This document shows positions 38,696-47,350 of a stretch of 64,000 bases of DNA, one piece after another (the first letter of the stretch is position 1; each line of letters opens with the position of its first letter). The notes under the pieces are model-generated. The model made no database searches and was not told the DNA's origin. It saw only the letters and a program-made list of their open reading frames with translations. The translations under genes were made by a program, and so were the position numbers. The stretch comes from Pseudomonas baetica (GTDB lineage: Bacteria > Pseudomonadota > Gammaproteobacteria > Pseudomonadales > Pseudomonadaceae), in contig NZ_PHHE01000001.1 of NCBI RefSeq assembly GCF_002813455.1, forward strand, positions 6,541,001 through 6,605,000, given 5' to 3'.

Positions 38696-40656
38696 GCATG
38701 ACTCAACCACTGCTCCAGCTCACCGGCATCACCCGTAGTTTCACCGCCGGTGACCGTGAATTTCTGGCGCTGAAAAACATCAACCTGACAATCAATGCCG
38801 GCGAAATGGTTGCGATCATCGGCGCGTCGGGCTCCGGTAAATCGACCTTGATGAACATCCTCGGCTGCCTCGATTACGCCACCGCCGGCAGCTACAGGAT
38901 CAACGGCCAGGAAACCCGCGACCTGGACAATCAGGCGCTGGCTGAATTGCGTCGCGACTACTTCGGTTTCATCTTCCAGCGTTATCACTTGCTGCCGCAC
39001 CTGAGCGCGATGCACAACGTCGAGATTCCGGCGATTTATTCGGGGACTCCGCAGGCGCAACGGCATGCCCGGGCGCGTGAGCTATTGGTTCGACTGGGGC
39101 TGGAAGGGCACCTGGCTCATCGGCCGAGCCAGTTGTCAGGCGGTCAGCAGCAGCGGGTCAGTATCGCCCGGGCCTTGATGAACGGCGGTGAAGTGATTCT
39201 CGCCGACGAGCCGACCGGCGCGCTCGACACTGCCAGCGGCAAGGAAGTGATGAACATCCTGCTGGAGCTGCACGCCGCTGGGCACACGGTGATTCTGGTG
39301 ACCCACGACCAGAAAGTCGCGGCCAATGCCGAGCGCATCATCGAGGTCAGCGACGGTGAAATCCTCAGCGACCGCAGCAACGTGCGTGACACGGCCCAAC
39401 TGCCCGATGAGGCCTCGGTGACGCCCAAAGCCACCGCCTCACGCCGGTTGGTGGCCAGCCTCGGCTTGTTCAAAGAGGCGTTCAGCATGGCCTGGGTCGC
39501 GCTGGTATCGCATCGCATGCGCACCTTGCTGACCATGCTCGGCATCGTCATCGGCATTACTTCGGTGGTGTCGATCTCGGCGGTGGGCGAGGGCGCCAAG
39601 AACTACGTGCTCAAGGACATCGCGGCGATTGGCAGCAACACCATCGATATCTACCCCGGCAGCAGTTTTGGCGACAAGCGTGCCGCGACGATCGAAACCC
39701 TGTCACCCGCCGATGTCACGGCGCTGAATCAACTGTATTACGTCGACAGTGCTACGCCGATGATCGGCCGCAGTCTGTTGCTGCGCTATCGCAATATCGA
39801 CCTGGACGCTCAGGTCAACGGCGTCAGTCACCAGTATTTCCAGGTGCGCGGGATCAAAATGGCCGAGGGTATCGCGTTCAGCGAAAGCGATGCACGGCGC
39901 CAGGCCCAGGTGGTAGTGATCGATCACAACACCCGCCAGCGATTATTCGGCGCAGGCGTTGATCCGCTGGGACAGGTCATCCTGATCGGCAATCTGCCTT
40001 GTACGGTGATCGGCGTGGCGGCGGAGAACAAAAACCTCTTCGCGTCGGGCAAGACCCTCAACGTCTGGGTGCCGTATGAGACCGCTGCCGGGCGGGTGTT
40101 GGGCCAGCGCTATCTGGACAGTATCAGTGTGCGGATGAAGGACGGTCAGCCGAGCAAGGTTGTGGAAGATCACGTCACCCAGTTGCTGTTACAACGCCAT
40201 GGCACCAAGGACTTCTTCACCAACAACCTCGACAGCGTCTTGCAGACGGTGCAGAAAACCAGTCGCTCGCTGGCGTTGTTGTTGTCGTTGATTGCGGTGA
40301 TTTCGCTGGTGGTCGGCGGTATCGGGGTGATGAACATCATGCTGGTCTCGGTCACCGAGCGTACTCGCGAGATCGGCATTCGCATGGCGGTTGGCGCGCG
40401 CCAGTCAGATATTCGTCAGCAGTTTCTGGTGGAGGCGGTGATGGTCTGTCTGTTGGGCGGGGCGATCGGGATTTCGCTGTCCTACGCCATCGGCCATCTG
40501 TTTTCAGTGTTTATCAAAGAGTGGGAGATGGTGTTCTCGCTGGCCTCTGTACTGACTGCGGTGGTCTGCTCGACATTGATCGGCATCGTGTTTGGATTCG
40601 TGCCGGCACGGAATGCTTCGCGGCTGGATCCGATCCAGGCCCTGGCTCGCGACTGA
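38692..40656 (+). CDS. macB: MacB-type ABC transporter, ATPase-permease fusion
   Basis: Inner-membrane exporter subunit, 654 aa. The N-terminal ATPase has Walker A GASGSGKST (residues 44-52), signature LSGGQQQR and Walker B VILADEPTGALD. It is followed by a first transmembrane segment at about residue 275 (MRTLLTMLGIVIGITSVVSI), a large periplasmic MacB_PCD domain, and the FtsX-like C-terminal block with three more membrane helices. The start overlaps the macA stop (ATGA); a second ATG 6 bases downstream is also possible. With MacA it would drive mechanotransmission-type export from the periplasm through a TolC-like channel, which is not encoded here. The gene ends just before a strong REP-type inverted repeat. 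Confidence 0.95.
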   Translation: MSMTQPLLQLTGITRSFTAGDREFLALKNINLTINAGEMVAIIGASGSGKSTLMNILGCLDYATAGSYRINGQETRDLDNQALAELRRDYFGFIFQRYHLLPHLSAMHNVEIPAIYSGTPQAQRHARARELLVRLGLEGHLAHRPSQLSGGQQQRVSIARALMNGGEVILADEPTGALDTASGKEVMNILLELHAAGHTVILVTHDQKVAANAERIIEVSDGEILSDRSNVRDTAQLPDEASVTPKATASRRLVASLGLFKEAFSMAWVALVSHRMRTLLTMLGIVIGITSVVSISAVGEGAKNYVLKDIAAIGSNTIDIYPGSSFGDKRAATIETLSPADVTALNQLYYVDSATPMIGRSLLLRYRNIDLDAQVNGVSHQYFQVRGIKMAEGIAFSESDARRQAQVVVIDHNTRQRLFGAGVDPLGQVILIGNLPCTVIGVAAENKNLFASGKTLNVWVPYETAAGRVLGQRYLDSISVRMKDGQPSKVVEDHVTQLLLQRHGTKDFFTNNLDSVLQTVQKTSRSLALLLSLIAVISLVVGGIGVMNIMLVSVTERTREIGIRMAVGARQSDIRQQFLVEAVMVCLLGGAIGISLSYAIGHLFSVFIKEWEMVFSLASVLTAVVCSTLIGIVFGFVPARNASRLDPIQALARD

Positions 40657-40670
40657 TGGTGCTCACCGAT

Positions 40671-40763
40671 CCCCTGTAGGAGCTGCCGAAGGCTGCGATC
40701 TTTTGACTTTGGCTTTTAAAAACAAGATCAAAAGATCGCAGCCTGCGGCAGCTCCTACAGGGG
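40671..40763. repeat. REP-type inverted repeat between macB and the luxR gene
   Basis: Two 36-base arms (40671-40706 and 40728-40763) are inverted copies matching at 35 of 36 positions, separated by 21 bases. The arms carry the Pseudomonas REP wording TGTAGGAGCTGCC and GGCTGCGATC. It lies between convergent genes, where such doublets commonly act as bidirectional terminators or mRNA 3' stabilisers. Confidence 0.9.
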
Positions 40764-40770
40764 TGATATA

Positions 40771-41520
40771 TCAGGCCGCCGTCGAGGTCGCAGCCTCCTG
40801 CGGCGAATACATCCAGCGCATCAACGAATGCCGCCCGCTGATCCCCAACTTGATCGCCGCCCGCTTGAGATAGCTCTCCACCGTATTGACCTTCAACTGC
40901 AAATGCCCGGCCAGTTCCGGTGCCGTGCGCCCGGCGAGCAGGCCGATGCACACTTCGGTTTCGCGATTCGACAGGCTCAGCCCCAATTGCTGCAAGCGTT
41001 CGGTAAAGCGCATTCGCAGGGTTTCCAGCCCTGTGCCTTCGCGAGGCTCGGCCGGGCTTTCTGCACCAGGGCTGGCCGGTTGGAGGGCATCGATGTGCTT
41101 TTCCACCATCGGCAACAACACCGGGGAGATGTCCTGCAACAGGCTGCGTTCCTGTGCGGAAAAACGTTGCGAATGGCCGTTGCGGTACACCGAGATCACA
41201 TAGCGATAACCGTCCTTGCGCCGGGTCAGGTGCAGTTGCGAGGCATCGGCAGTAGTCGATGATTCTGCGTTCGGCAGATTGTCGGCCGTCGCGACACTGC
41301 GGTCGGAATACACCGTTTCGGCCAGCAGTGCCGGGTCTTGCATCGGCTCGTGCTCACTGCGATTGACCGAGCGGCCGACCGGTTCGAGGCGCACCTGCCG
41401 GATGTGCGTGGCGTCGACCGCCAGTTGGGTGAGGATCAGGTCATGCAGCATGCGCGGGAAATGCCGGCTGCCGGTGCTCGCGATAACCTTGCCGATGTGG
41501 GGGAACAGATATGAATTCAT
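40771..41520 (-). CDS. LuxR-family transcriptional regulator of the lipopeptide locus
   Basis: DNA-binding regulator, 249 aa. The C-terminal 60 residues form a LuxR/GerE helix-turn-helix (LSNRETEVCIGLLAGRTAPE, then NTVESYLKRAAIKLGIS). The N-terminal part does not show a recognisable acyl-homoserine-lactone-binding or receiver domain. Most Pseudomonas cyclic lipopeptide clusters have a LuxR gene of this size both upstream of the first synthetase and downstream of macB, so this is probably the downstream activator. It is transcribed convergently to macB and shares the REP terminator. The ATG at 41520 has only a weak ribosome site (GGA about 10 bases before it). Confidence 0.88.
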   Translation of the reverse strand: MNSYLFPHIGKVIASTGSRHFPRMLHDLILTQLAVDATHIRQVRLEPVGRSVNRSEHEPMQDPALLAETVYSDRSVATADNLPNAESSTTADASQLHLTRRKDGYRYVISVYRNGHSQRFSAQERSLLQDISPVLLPMVEKHIDALQPASPGAESPAEPREGTGLETLRMRFTERLQQLGLSLSNRETEVCIGLLAGRTAPELAGHLQLKVNTVESYLKRAAIKLGISGRHSLMRWMYSPQEAATSTAA

Positions 41521-41890
41521 CTACGTCATCCATGAATTTACTTGGGTATAAAGCTATTGCGGCGTCGTCGACGGTGTCCTTGAACGACGAAAAATCGCAG
41601 CATTGGATCCTATGCTAGTACAACGTTTGAGCGACCGTTTAATGAAGGCGTTATTAACTCATAACCGAATGGCTTCGCCTGCCGTTTCAGCCGTCACGCC
41701 AGGCAACGATATGACGAGGATCGCAGGGACGCTCGGGGTGGGGTCGGAATCAACATTCATGAGCGCTGGATTGTCCTGTATCAGTTGACGGTGAAACGCT
41801 TTTCAGCCGATTTATCCCTCACCGGAGTACCCGTAATCTGTGCCCATCTTGAACGCAAACGAACTTCCACAACTATAAAGGGATGCACAG
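41521..41890. other. Intergenic region between divergent luxR and ycaC-like genes
   Basis: This 370-base gap must hold both promoters. It is noticeably more AT-rich than the surrounding genes. I see no convincing -35/-10 pair, no lux-box-like dyad, no RNA gene and no supported small protein. A short open frame at 41603-41788 lacks a clear ribosome site and recognisable sequence. Confidence 0.6.
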
Positions 41891-42523
41891 ATGAACACTC
41901 CAACCTACAACCGCCTCAACAAAGACGACGCCGTGGTTCTGCTGGTCGACCACCAGACCGGTCTGATTTCTCTGGTGCAGGACTTCTCGCCGAACGAGTT
42001 CAAGAACAATGTGCTGGCGCTGGCCGATCTGGCCAAGTTCTTCGAACTGCCGACCATCCTCACCACCAGTTTCGAACAAGGCCCGAACGGCCCGCTGGTG
42101 CCGGAGTTGAAAGAGATGTTCCCGGATGCGCCGTACATCGCTCGCCCAGGCCAGATCAACGCCTGGGACAACGAAGACTTCGTCAATGCAATCAAGGCGA
42201 CCGGTCGCAAGCAGATCATCATTGCCGGTGTGGTGACGGATGTCTGCGTAGCGTTCCCGACCCTGTCGGCGCTGGCGGAAGGCTTTGATGTGTTCGTGGT
42301 GACCGATGCTTCCGGCACCTTCAACACCACCGTGCAACAAGCCGCATGGAATCGCATGACCCAGGCCGGCGCACAGATGATGAACTGGTTCTCGGTTGCC
42401 TGTGAGCTGCACCGCGACTGGCGCAACGACATTGAAGGCTTGGGCAACTTGCTGTCGCAGCGCATCCCGAACTACCGCAACTTGATGAATGGCTATGCGG
42501 CGCTCACGGCTCAGCAAAAATAA
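41891..42523 (+). CDS. ycaC: YcaC-like isochorismatase-superfamily hydrolase
   Basis: Cysteine hydrolase of the isochorismatase fold, 210 aa, closely resembling E. coli YcaC (208 aa) along its whole length, for example LVDHQTGLISLV, ILTTSFEQGPNGPLVPELK and ACELHRDWRNDIEGL. Likely catalytic residues are Asp20, Arg85 and Cys119 (in VVTDVCVAF). The natural substrate of YcaC is not established, so only the family is assigned. The ATG has an AAGGGA ribosome site 8 bases upstream. It appears to be a single-gene unit closed by a strong terminator. Confidence 0.92.
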   Translation: MNTPTYNRLNKDDAVVLLVDHQTGLISLVQDFSPNEFKNNVLALADLAKFFELPTILTTSFEQGPNGPLVPELKEMFPDAPYIARPGQINAWDNEDFVNAIKATGRKQIIIAGVVTDVCVAFPTLSALAEGFDVFVVTDASGTFNTTVQQAAWNRMTQAGAQMMNWFSVACELHRDWRNDIEGLGNLLSQRIPNYRNLMNGYAALTAQQK

Positions 42524-42540
42524 GCCGAAGCCGCCAATCG

Positions 42541-42568
42541 AAAAGCCTGCCCTGAAAAGCAGGCTTTT
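42541..42568 (+). terminator. Rho-independent terminator after the ycaC-like gene
   Basis: A perfect 10-bp stem AAAAGCCTGC / GCAGGCTTTT with an 8-base loop, 17 bases after the stop. The A-run and T-run on the two sides let it work in both directions, so it may also serve the minus-strand fic gene. Confidence 0.9.
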
Positions 42569-42619
42569 GTTCGTTGACGTCGGAATTTACATTCTGCGCA
42601 GATTTATCGGGAGTATGGG

Positions 42620-43357
42620 CTATTCGAGAGGCATCGCACGATACGTTTTATAAAGCTGCTGAACCTCTGGATCGTCCAGACTCTCGTAAGTGATGCCTTC
42701 TTTATCCAGTCCATCCAACCCCTTTATGCCGCCAATCATTTCCGGCCATTCGTCGCGGCTAAAGATATCGGTGATGAAAGGTTTCAGGTAACTATCCAGA
42801 TGGCCTTGAAAAGGATCTCTGATTTCGTCGCTGAGTGCCCGCAAATAGTCATCCTTGCTCGTCTTTGACCAGTTGATAGCGAATTTGGTCCGAAAGCACA
42901 GTTCCATGTAAACGAGCAGGATGGTGCGGCCATTACCATCGAGAAAAGGGTGCGCAGATGCCAGTTGTCCCATCACCTCGCCAGGACGGGTCCGGAAGCG
43001 TTTTTGATTTGCCGCCAGTTCAAGGGCATATTCGATGGACCTTTTGATAAGTTCGGGACGCTCAAATATCGTGTGATGCGGGTCATCCTTCGTGCCCTTG
43101 AAAACTGCCAAATGGGGGACCAGTTCATTTCTGTCTTTCCCTGCCCAAGGGTAAAAACCGGAGAAAAGGATTTCGTGTGTTTTGAGGACGGCGTTGTAGT
43201 CGATTGGCTTTTTCTTGGCGAGATAGGCAAGAGCGTCGTCGATGCTGGCTTCGAAGGCGAGGTGCTCCGATTCCTTTACTTCAATGGGGTCTTTGAGTTT
43301 GAGCGAGTTTTGAAGATAGCCTTCAGTGTCAAAATCGCCGAAAGGGTCGAAAGTCAT
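42620..43357 (-). CDS. fic: Fic-domain protein, probable AMP-transferase toxin
   Basis: Fic enzymes transfer AMP or related groups to target hydroxyls; bacterial Fic toxins typically modify GyrB and ParE. The protein is 245 aa with a complete Fic motif HPFLDGNGR at residues 136-144, including the catalytic His and phosphate-binding Asn/Arg, and an upstream beta-hairpin flap region (FKGTKDDPHHTIF). No extra C-terminal domain is obvious. The ATG at 43357 overlaps the antitoxin stop by ATGA; a start 21 bases upstream would lie inside the partner gene. A Fic-1/AntF pair acting on GyrB has been described in P. fluorescens 2P24, and this pair resembles it by organisation. Intact motifs suggest it is active. 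Confidence 0.92.
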   Translation of the reverse strand: MTFDPFGDFDTEGYLQNSLKLKDPIEVKESEHLAFEASIDDALAYLAKKKPIDYNAVLKTHEILFSGFYPWAGKDRNELVPHLAVFKGTKDDPHHTIFERPELIKRSIEYALELAANQKRFRTRPGEVMGQLASAHPFLDGNGRTILLVYMELCFRTKFAINWSKTSKDDYLRALSDEIRDPFQGHLDSYLKPFITDIFSRDEWPEMIGGIKGLDGLDKEGITYESLDDPEVQQLYKTYRAMPLE

Positions 43358-43617
43358 GCGCTGATCTGCTTTTCGCAACGCCTTTTTTCCTGCAGATAGC
43401 GGCCTTGCAGAGCCATGATTTCTGTCTTGCTCAGAACACCTTTTCTTTTGAGGTTGACGAGCAGTTGCTCAATGCTATCCAGTTCCACGGCATCACCGGC
43501 CAAGCGCGTAATCGTAGCGGCCATGCGGCTTAGGCTGTCGCGCTCGGCGGTAATCTCATGTTCTTTGGCGAGTTGGCGAACTTCAGCCGCAACGCTGCCA
43601 GTGGCTGATCTGGTCAT
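43354..43617 (-). CDS. Small antitoxin-like partner of Fic (AntF/VbhA type)
   Basis: A protein of 87 aa encoded directly before fic with a 4-base overlap, the usual order for class I Fic antitoxins. The ATG at 43617 is preceded by AAGGGG, and the longer open frame upstream is not used. The sequence is charged and helical, with the C-terminal pattern seen in such partners (ELDSIEQLL, then KTEIMALQ). The canonical inhibitory motif (S/T)xxxE(G/N) is not clearly present; the nearest match is SVAAEV at residues 8-13. The antitoxin role therefore rests mainly on context. Confidence 0.8.
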   Translation of the reverse strand: MTRSATGSVAAEVRQLAKEHEITAERDSLSRMAATITRLAGDAVELDSIEQLLVNLKRKGVLSKTEIMALQGRYLQEKRRCEKQISA

Positions 43618-43749
43618 TGGGAACCCCTTATATTCTCTTTCAGAGCATAGCATGGCGTCATTTTCGTAAGCATTGTGGCGGCCGGTCGCAAGCAGATCAT
43701 TATCGCCGATCTAGTAACGGTTTGTGCGTAGCGTTTCGCGCTGCAATAC

Positions 43750-43796
43750 GCTGCGATCTGTTGATCTTGGTTTTATCAAGATCAACAGATCGCAGC
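43750..43796. terminator. REP-like perfect hairpin between the MFS gene and fic antitoxin gene
   Basis: A perfect 20-bp inverted repeat (43750-43769 and 43777-43796) with a 7-base loop. Its outer part, GCTGCGATC, is the same REP core seen at 40671-40763. It lies 6 bases after the MFS stop and would terminate that minus-strand transcript. Confidence 0.85.
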
Positions 43797-43802
43797 CTCG
43801 TT

Positions 43803-45047
43803 TTACTCGACAGCGCCTACAGGGTTTTGTGAGTGACGCTCCCTTTCACGCAACGTTTCCGGTACCCCCACCCAAAGCAGGATTACCGCCAGAGCCGCAA
43901 TCGCGGCCAATGTCAGAAACGCGGCGCTGTAGCCAGCCCCTTGCACGACAAACCCGGCGAGGCCATTGCTTAGCGCCGCGCCCAGGCCGAACACGGTGGT
44001 CAGTGCGCCGAGGCTGATGTTGAAATGCCCGGTGCCGTGGGTGAGGTCTTTGACCATTACAGGGAACAACGCGCCGAACAGACCCGCGCCAACGCCATCG
44101 AGCATTTGCACCGCGACCAGCCAATACGGATCGTCGGACAACGTGTAGAGCACGCCGCGTATCGGCAGGATCACAAAGCCTGCCAGCAGCAGTGGCTTGC
44201 GTCCCCACACGTCGGCTTTGGCGCCGACCAGTAACGCCGCCGGAACCATGACCAGTTGCGCCGCAACGATGCAGGCGGAGGTCAGCGGTGTGGCCATCTG
44301 CAAATTGGTTTGCGCGAGTTTCTGACCCACCAATGGCAGCATCGCCGCGTTCGCCAGGTGAAACAGCGCGCAGCACACGGCAAACAGCAGCAGCGATTTG
44401 TTGGTCAGCAGCACGGAAAACCCGGAAGGCTGGCCGTGGCCTGCGTTCGCCGGTTCGAGGCCGCGGGCCAGTTCATGGTCGATGGCTTGTGCCGACACGA
44501 AGTTGATGGCGATGACGCTGGCCAGCGCCATGGCCGCCATCAAATAGAACACCGCGACGGGGCCGAACAGATAAGCGAACAGGCCGGCAAGCAGTGCGGC
44601 GCAGGCATTGCCGGCATGGTTGAAGGTTTCATTGCGCCCGGTTCGTCGCGTGAACGCCCGTGGTCCCGTCATGCCCAGGGTGATCGCGGAAATGGCCGGG
44701 GCGAAGATCGAAGCCGCTGCAGCGCTCAGGGCCTGGGTCAGCGCTACGAGGCTGAAGGAGGTCACGAAGGGCAACGCGAGGCAACTTCCCGTCACCAGCA
44801 GCGCTGCGATCGCAATCAATGCGCGTTTGGCTCGGGTACTGTCGACCAGCGCGCCGGCGGGCGTCTGGGTGATGAGCGCCGCGACCCCGGCAATCGTCAT
44901 CACTACGCCGATGCTGGCCGGGTCCCAGTGATGCACCGCCAACAGGTAAATCGCCAGATAGGGCCCGAGGCCGTCGCGCACATCCGCGAGGAAAAAATTG
45001 AGGCTGTCCAGCGACAGGTTATTGCGGCGATCCAGATGATTGCTCAC
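43803..45047 (-). CDS. Major facilitator superfamily transporter
   Basis: Integral inner-membrane transporter, 414 aa with about 12 hydrophobic segments. MFS features include the loop 2-3 region (TPAGALVDSTRAKRALI) and its second-half counterpart (LVGAKADVWGRKPLLL). The substrate cannot be read from the sequence. It starts only 7 bases after the stop of the histidine-kinase gene and is thus probably co-transcribed with it and translationally coupled. It could be a drug or metabolite exporter. Confidence 0.9.
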   Translation of the reverse strand: MSNHLDRRNNLSLDSLNFFLADVRDGLGPYLAIYLLAVHHWDPASIGVVMTIAGVAALITQTPAGALVDSTRAKRALIAIAALLVTGSCLALPFVTSFSLVALTQALSAAAASIFAPAISAITLGMTGPRAFTRRTGRNETFNHAGNACAALLAGLFAYLFGPVAVFYLMAAMALASVIAINFVSAQAIDHELARGLEPANAGHGQPSGFSVLLTNKSLLLFAVCCALFHLANAAMLPLVGQKLAQTNLQMATPLTSACIVAAQLVMVPAALLVGAKADVWGRKPLLLAGFVILPIRGVLYTLSDDPYWLVAVQMLDGVGAGLFGALFPVMVKDLTHGTGHFNISLGALTTVFGLGAALSNGLAGFVVQGAGYSAAFLTLAAIAALAVILLWVGVPETLRERERHSQNPVGAVE

Positions 45048-45054
45048 GGCAGCC

Positions 45055-47226
45055 TCATTCCAGTTTGGCGGACATCAAGTTGCTCACGCGGGTAATCAGG
45101 GTGTCGACGGCAAACGGCTTGGTCAGCACTTGCATTCCGGGCCCCAGTTGGCCGCTGCCGATCACGGCGTTTTCGGCATAGCCGGTGATGAACAGGGTTT
45201 TTAATCTCGGCCTGATCTGTTTGCCCGCATCGGCCATCTGTCGCCCGTTCATGCCGCCGGGCAAACCGACATCGGTGATGAGCAAGTCGATGTGGGCGCT
45301 GGAGCGTAACGCTTCGAGCCCTTCGATGCTGTCGGCCGCTTCCAGCAGGTTGTAGCCGAGTTCGCTGAGCACGTCTTTGAGTAGCATCCGCACCGTCGGT
45401 TCGTCGTCGACAATCAGGATGGTTTCACCTGTTTTGGCCAGCGGCGTTGTAGTGCTGCCCATAGGATCCTGCTGTTGTAGAGCATGGCCGCGATACCTAG
45501 GGAGGTAGATGCACATCTCTGTGCCTTGGCCCACTTGCGAATGCACCCGCACCTGACCGCCAGATTGCTTGGTGAACCCGTAGATCATCGACAGCCCCAG
45601 CCCCGTGCCTTGGCCGAGCGGCTTGGTGGTGAAAAACGGGTCGAATGCTTTCGCGATGACTTCATCACTCATGCCGGTGCCGGTGTCCGTGACACACAGG
45701 CAAAGGTATTCGCCAGCGGGCATATCCAGGGCGCGGGCTGATTCGCTCTCAATCGATCGATTGGCGGTTTCCACCGTGATGCGTCCGCCATCGGGCATCG
45801 CATCGCGGGCGTTGATGCACAGATTCAGCAGGGCGTTTTCCAGTTGGCTGGCGTCCACGAGCGCGTTCCAGAGACCGGGTGCAGCCACCGTATTCAAACG
45901 AATGCTCGGGCCGACGGTGCGCTGGATCAACTCGGTCATTCCGACGATCAGGCTGTTTACGTCAGTCGGCCGTGGGTCGAGGGTCTGGCGACGGGAGAAG
46001 GCCAGCAGGCGATGCGTCAGGGCCGCCGCACGTTTGGTTGCGCCTTGCGCGGTCACCATGTACTTGTCGACATCCTTGAAACGGCCTTGAGCAATGCGCT
46101 TGTGCATCAGTTCCAGGGCGGCCGAGATGCCGGCCAGAAGATTGTTGAAATCATGGGCCAGGCCTCCGGTCAGTTGGCCGACCGCTTCCATTTTCTGTGA
46201 CTGGCGCAGTTTCTCTTCGGCCTGCATGAGATCGGCCGTGCGTGCCAATACCCGCTGCTCCAGAGTGTCGTTGAGTGCACGTAACGCGGCGTTGGCGCGG
46301 TCGCGTTCCTCCTCGACATTGCGCCGGTGCTCAACATCGATGAGCACGCCGGGAAAGCGCAGCGGGGTACCGTCAGTTGCGCATTCGACGCGTCCGTTGG
46401 CCTCGATCCAGTTGTATTTTCCATCCGCGCGGCGAACCCGGTATTGATGCGAATAGGCGCCACCGCGGGCAATTGCTTCATTGATTGCACAGGTGAGTCC
46501 ATCCCGGTCTTCGGGGTGTACGGACATCACCACTTGTTCCAGGCTCAGGCCATGGCGGCCCAGCTTGGGGTCAAGGTCAAAAATCTTCGCAAAGGATTCG
46601 TCCACGGTGAAGCGATTGGTCGGCAGATCCCAGTGCCAGGTGCCAATAATAGCGCCGGCCGCGAGGGCGAGTTGCACGCGCTCGACGTTTTCCCGCGCGA
46701 CCGCCTCGCTGATACGCAGCCGCTCCTCGGCGTCCCGGCGGGCGGTGACGTCGCTGAAGAAGATCGCGATCTGTCGGTCGGCAGGATCGCCGACCCGCAC
46801 GGCACGCACATCGAACCAGCGCTCAAAGGTATTGGCGTAGTTTTCGAAGTTTGCCGGCTCGCCGGTCTTGGCCACGTGGCCATAGGTCTCGAACCAGAAA
46901 CGCTCAAGGTTAGGCGCAAACTCGGTGACCCATTTGCCCCGCAAGTTGACGCCGCACTGACGTTCGAACGCCGGATTGGCCTCGACGAAGTAGTAATCCA
47001 CGGGGCGATCGTCGGCGTCGAATTTGACTTTGACGATGGCGAATGCGGCCTCGATGGTTTCCAGAATGGTACTGAAGCGCGCCTCGCTATTGGCGAGCGC
47101 CACTCGACTGGCGGCAAGCTGTGCGGCCATATCCGGGGTTGCAGCCGCGCCACTCTCCAGAGCCAGGCGCAGGCGCATCACCTCTGCCTCAAGCGCCTCG
47201 CGGGTAAGATGCTTCAGAATTTCCAC
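45055..47226 (-). CDS. PAS-domain hybrid sensor histidine kinase with receiver domain
   Basis: Soluble sensor kinase, 723 aa, with no membrane segment visible. Order: short coiled N-terminus; two PAS domains (about residues 50-165 and 190-325, the second with a PAC-type end near [15 protein letters not shown]); coiled linker; HisKA with phospho-acceptor His358 in LAHDFNNLL; HATPase_c with N-box ([14 protein letters not shown]) and GTGLGLSM; C-terminal receiver ([13 protein letters not shown]) with acceptor Asp near residue 652 ([11 protein letters not shown]). No output DNA-binding domain is present, so a partner regulator must lie elsewhere. A GTG at 47226 with AGAAGG 8 bases upstream is the best start; a TTG 3 bases earlier is an alternative. 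It is upstream of, and 7 bases from, the MFS gene. Confidence 0.92.
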   Translation of the reverse strand: MEILKHLTREALEAEVMRLRLALESGAAATPDMAAQLAASRVALANSEARFSTILETIEAAFAIVKVKFDADDRPVDYYFVEANPAFERQCGVNLRGKWVTEFAPNLERFWFETYGHVAKTGEPANFENYANTFERWFDVRAVRVGDPADRQIAIFFSDVTARRDAEERLRISEAVARENVERVQLALAAGAIIGTWHWDLPTNRFTVDESFAKIFDLDPKLGRHGLSLEQVVMSVHPEDRDGLTCAINEAIARGGAYSHQYRVRRADGKYNWIEANGRVECATDGTPLRFPGVLIDVEHRRNVEEERDRANAALRALNDTLEQRVLARTADLMQAEEKLRQSQKMEAVGQLTGGLAHDFNNLLAGISAALELMHKRIAQGRFKDVDKYMVTAQGATKRAAALTHRLLAFSRRQTLDPRPTDVNSLIVGMTELIQRTVGPSIRLNTVAAPGLWNALVDASQLENALLNLCINARDAMPDGGRITVETANRSIESESARALDMPAGEYLCLCVTDTGTGMSDEVIAKAFDPFFTTKPLGQGTGLGLSMIYGFTKQSGGQVRVHSQVGQGTEMCIYLPRYRGHALQQQDPMGSTTTPLAKTGETILIVDDEPTVRMLLKDVLSELGYNLLEAADSIEGLEALRSSAHIDLLITDVGLPGGMNGRQMADAGKQIRPRLKTLFITGYAENAVIGSGQLGPGMQVLTKPFAVDTLITRVSNLMSAKLE

Positions 47227-47350
47227 CAATCGAGCCTTCTTGATTGTTGTTTGAGTTCATTCAACTCGGTTCAATCGAACACCGGGAATCCTCACATTGA
47301 CACGCCGCCTGACGGTTAAGTTGCACCCGTAGTGGCGCAGACGCGCCGTT

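Noticed and set aside
41603..41788. A 61-codon open frame between the luxR and ycaC-like genes
   Set aside because: No good ribosome site, no similarity, unremarkable composition.
46327..47319. A 330-codon plus-strand open frame opposite the histidine kinase
   Set aside because: Antisense to PAS domains with no motifs; shadow.
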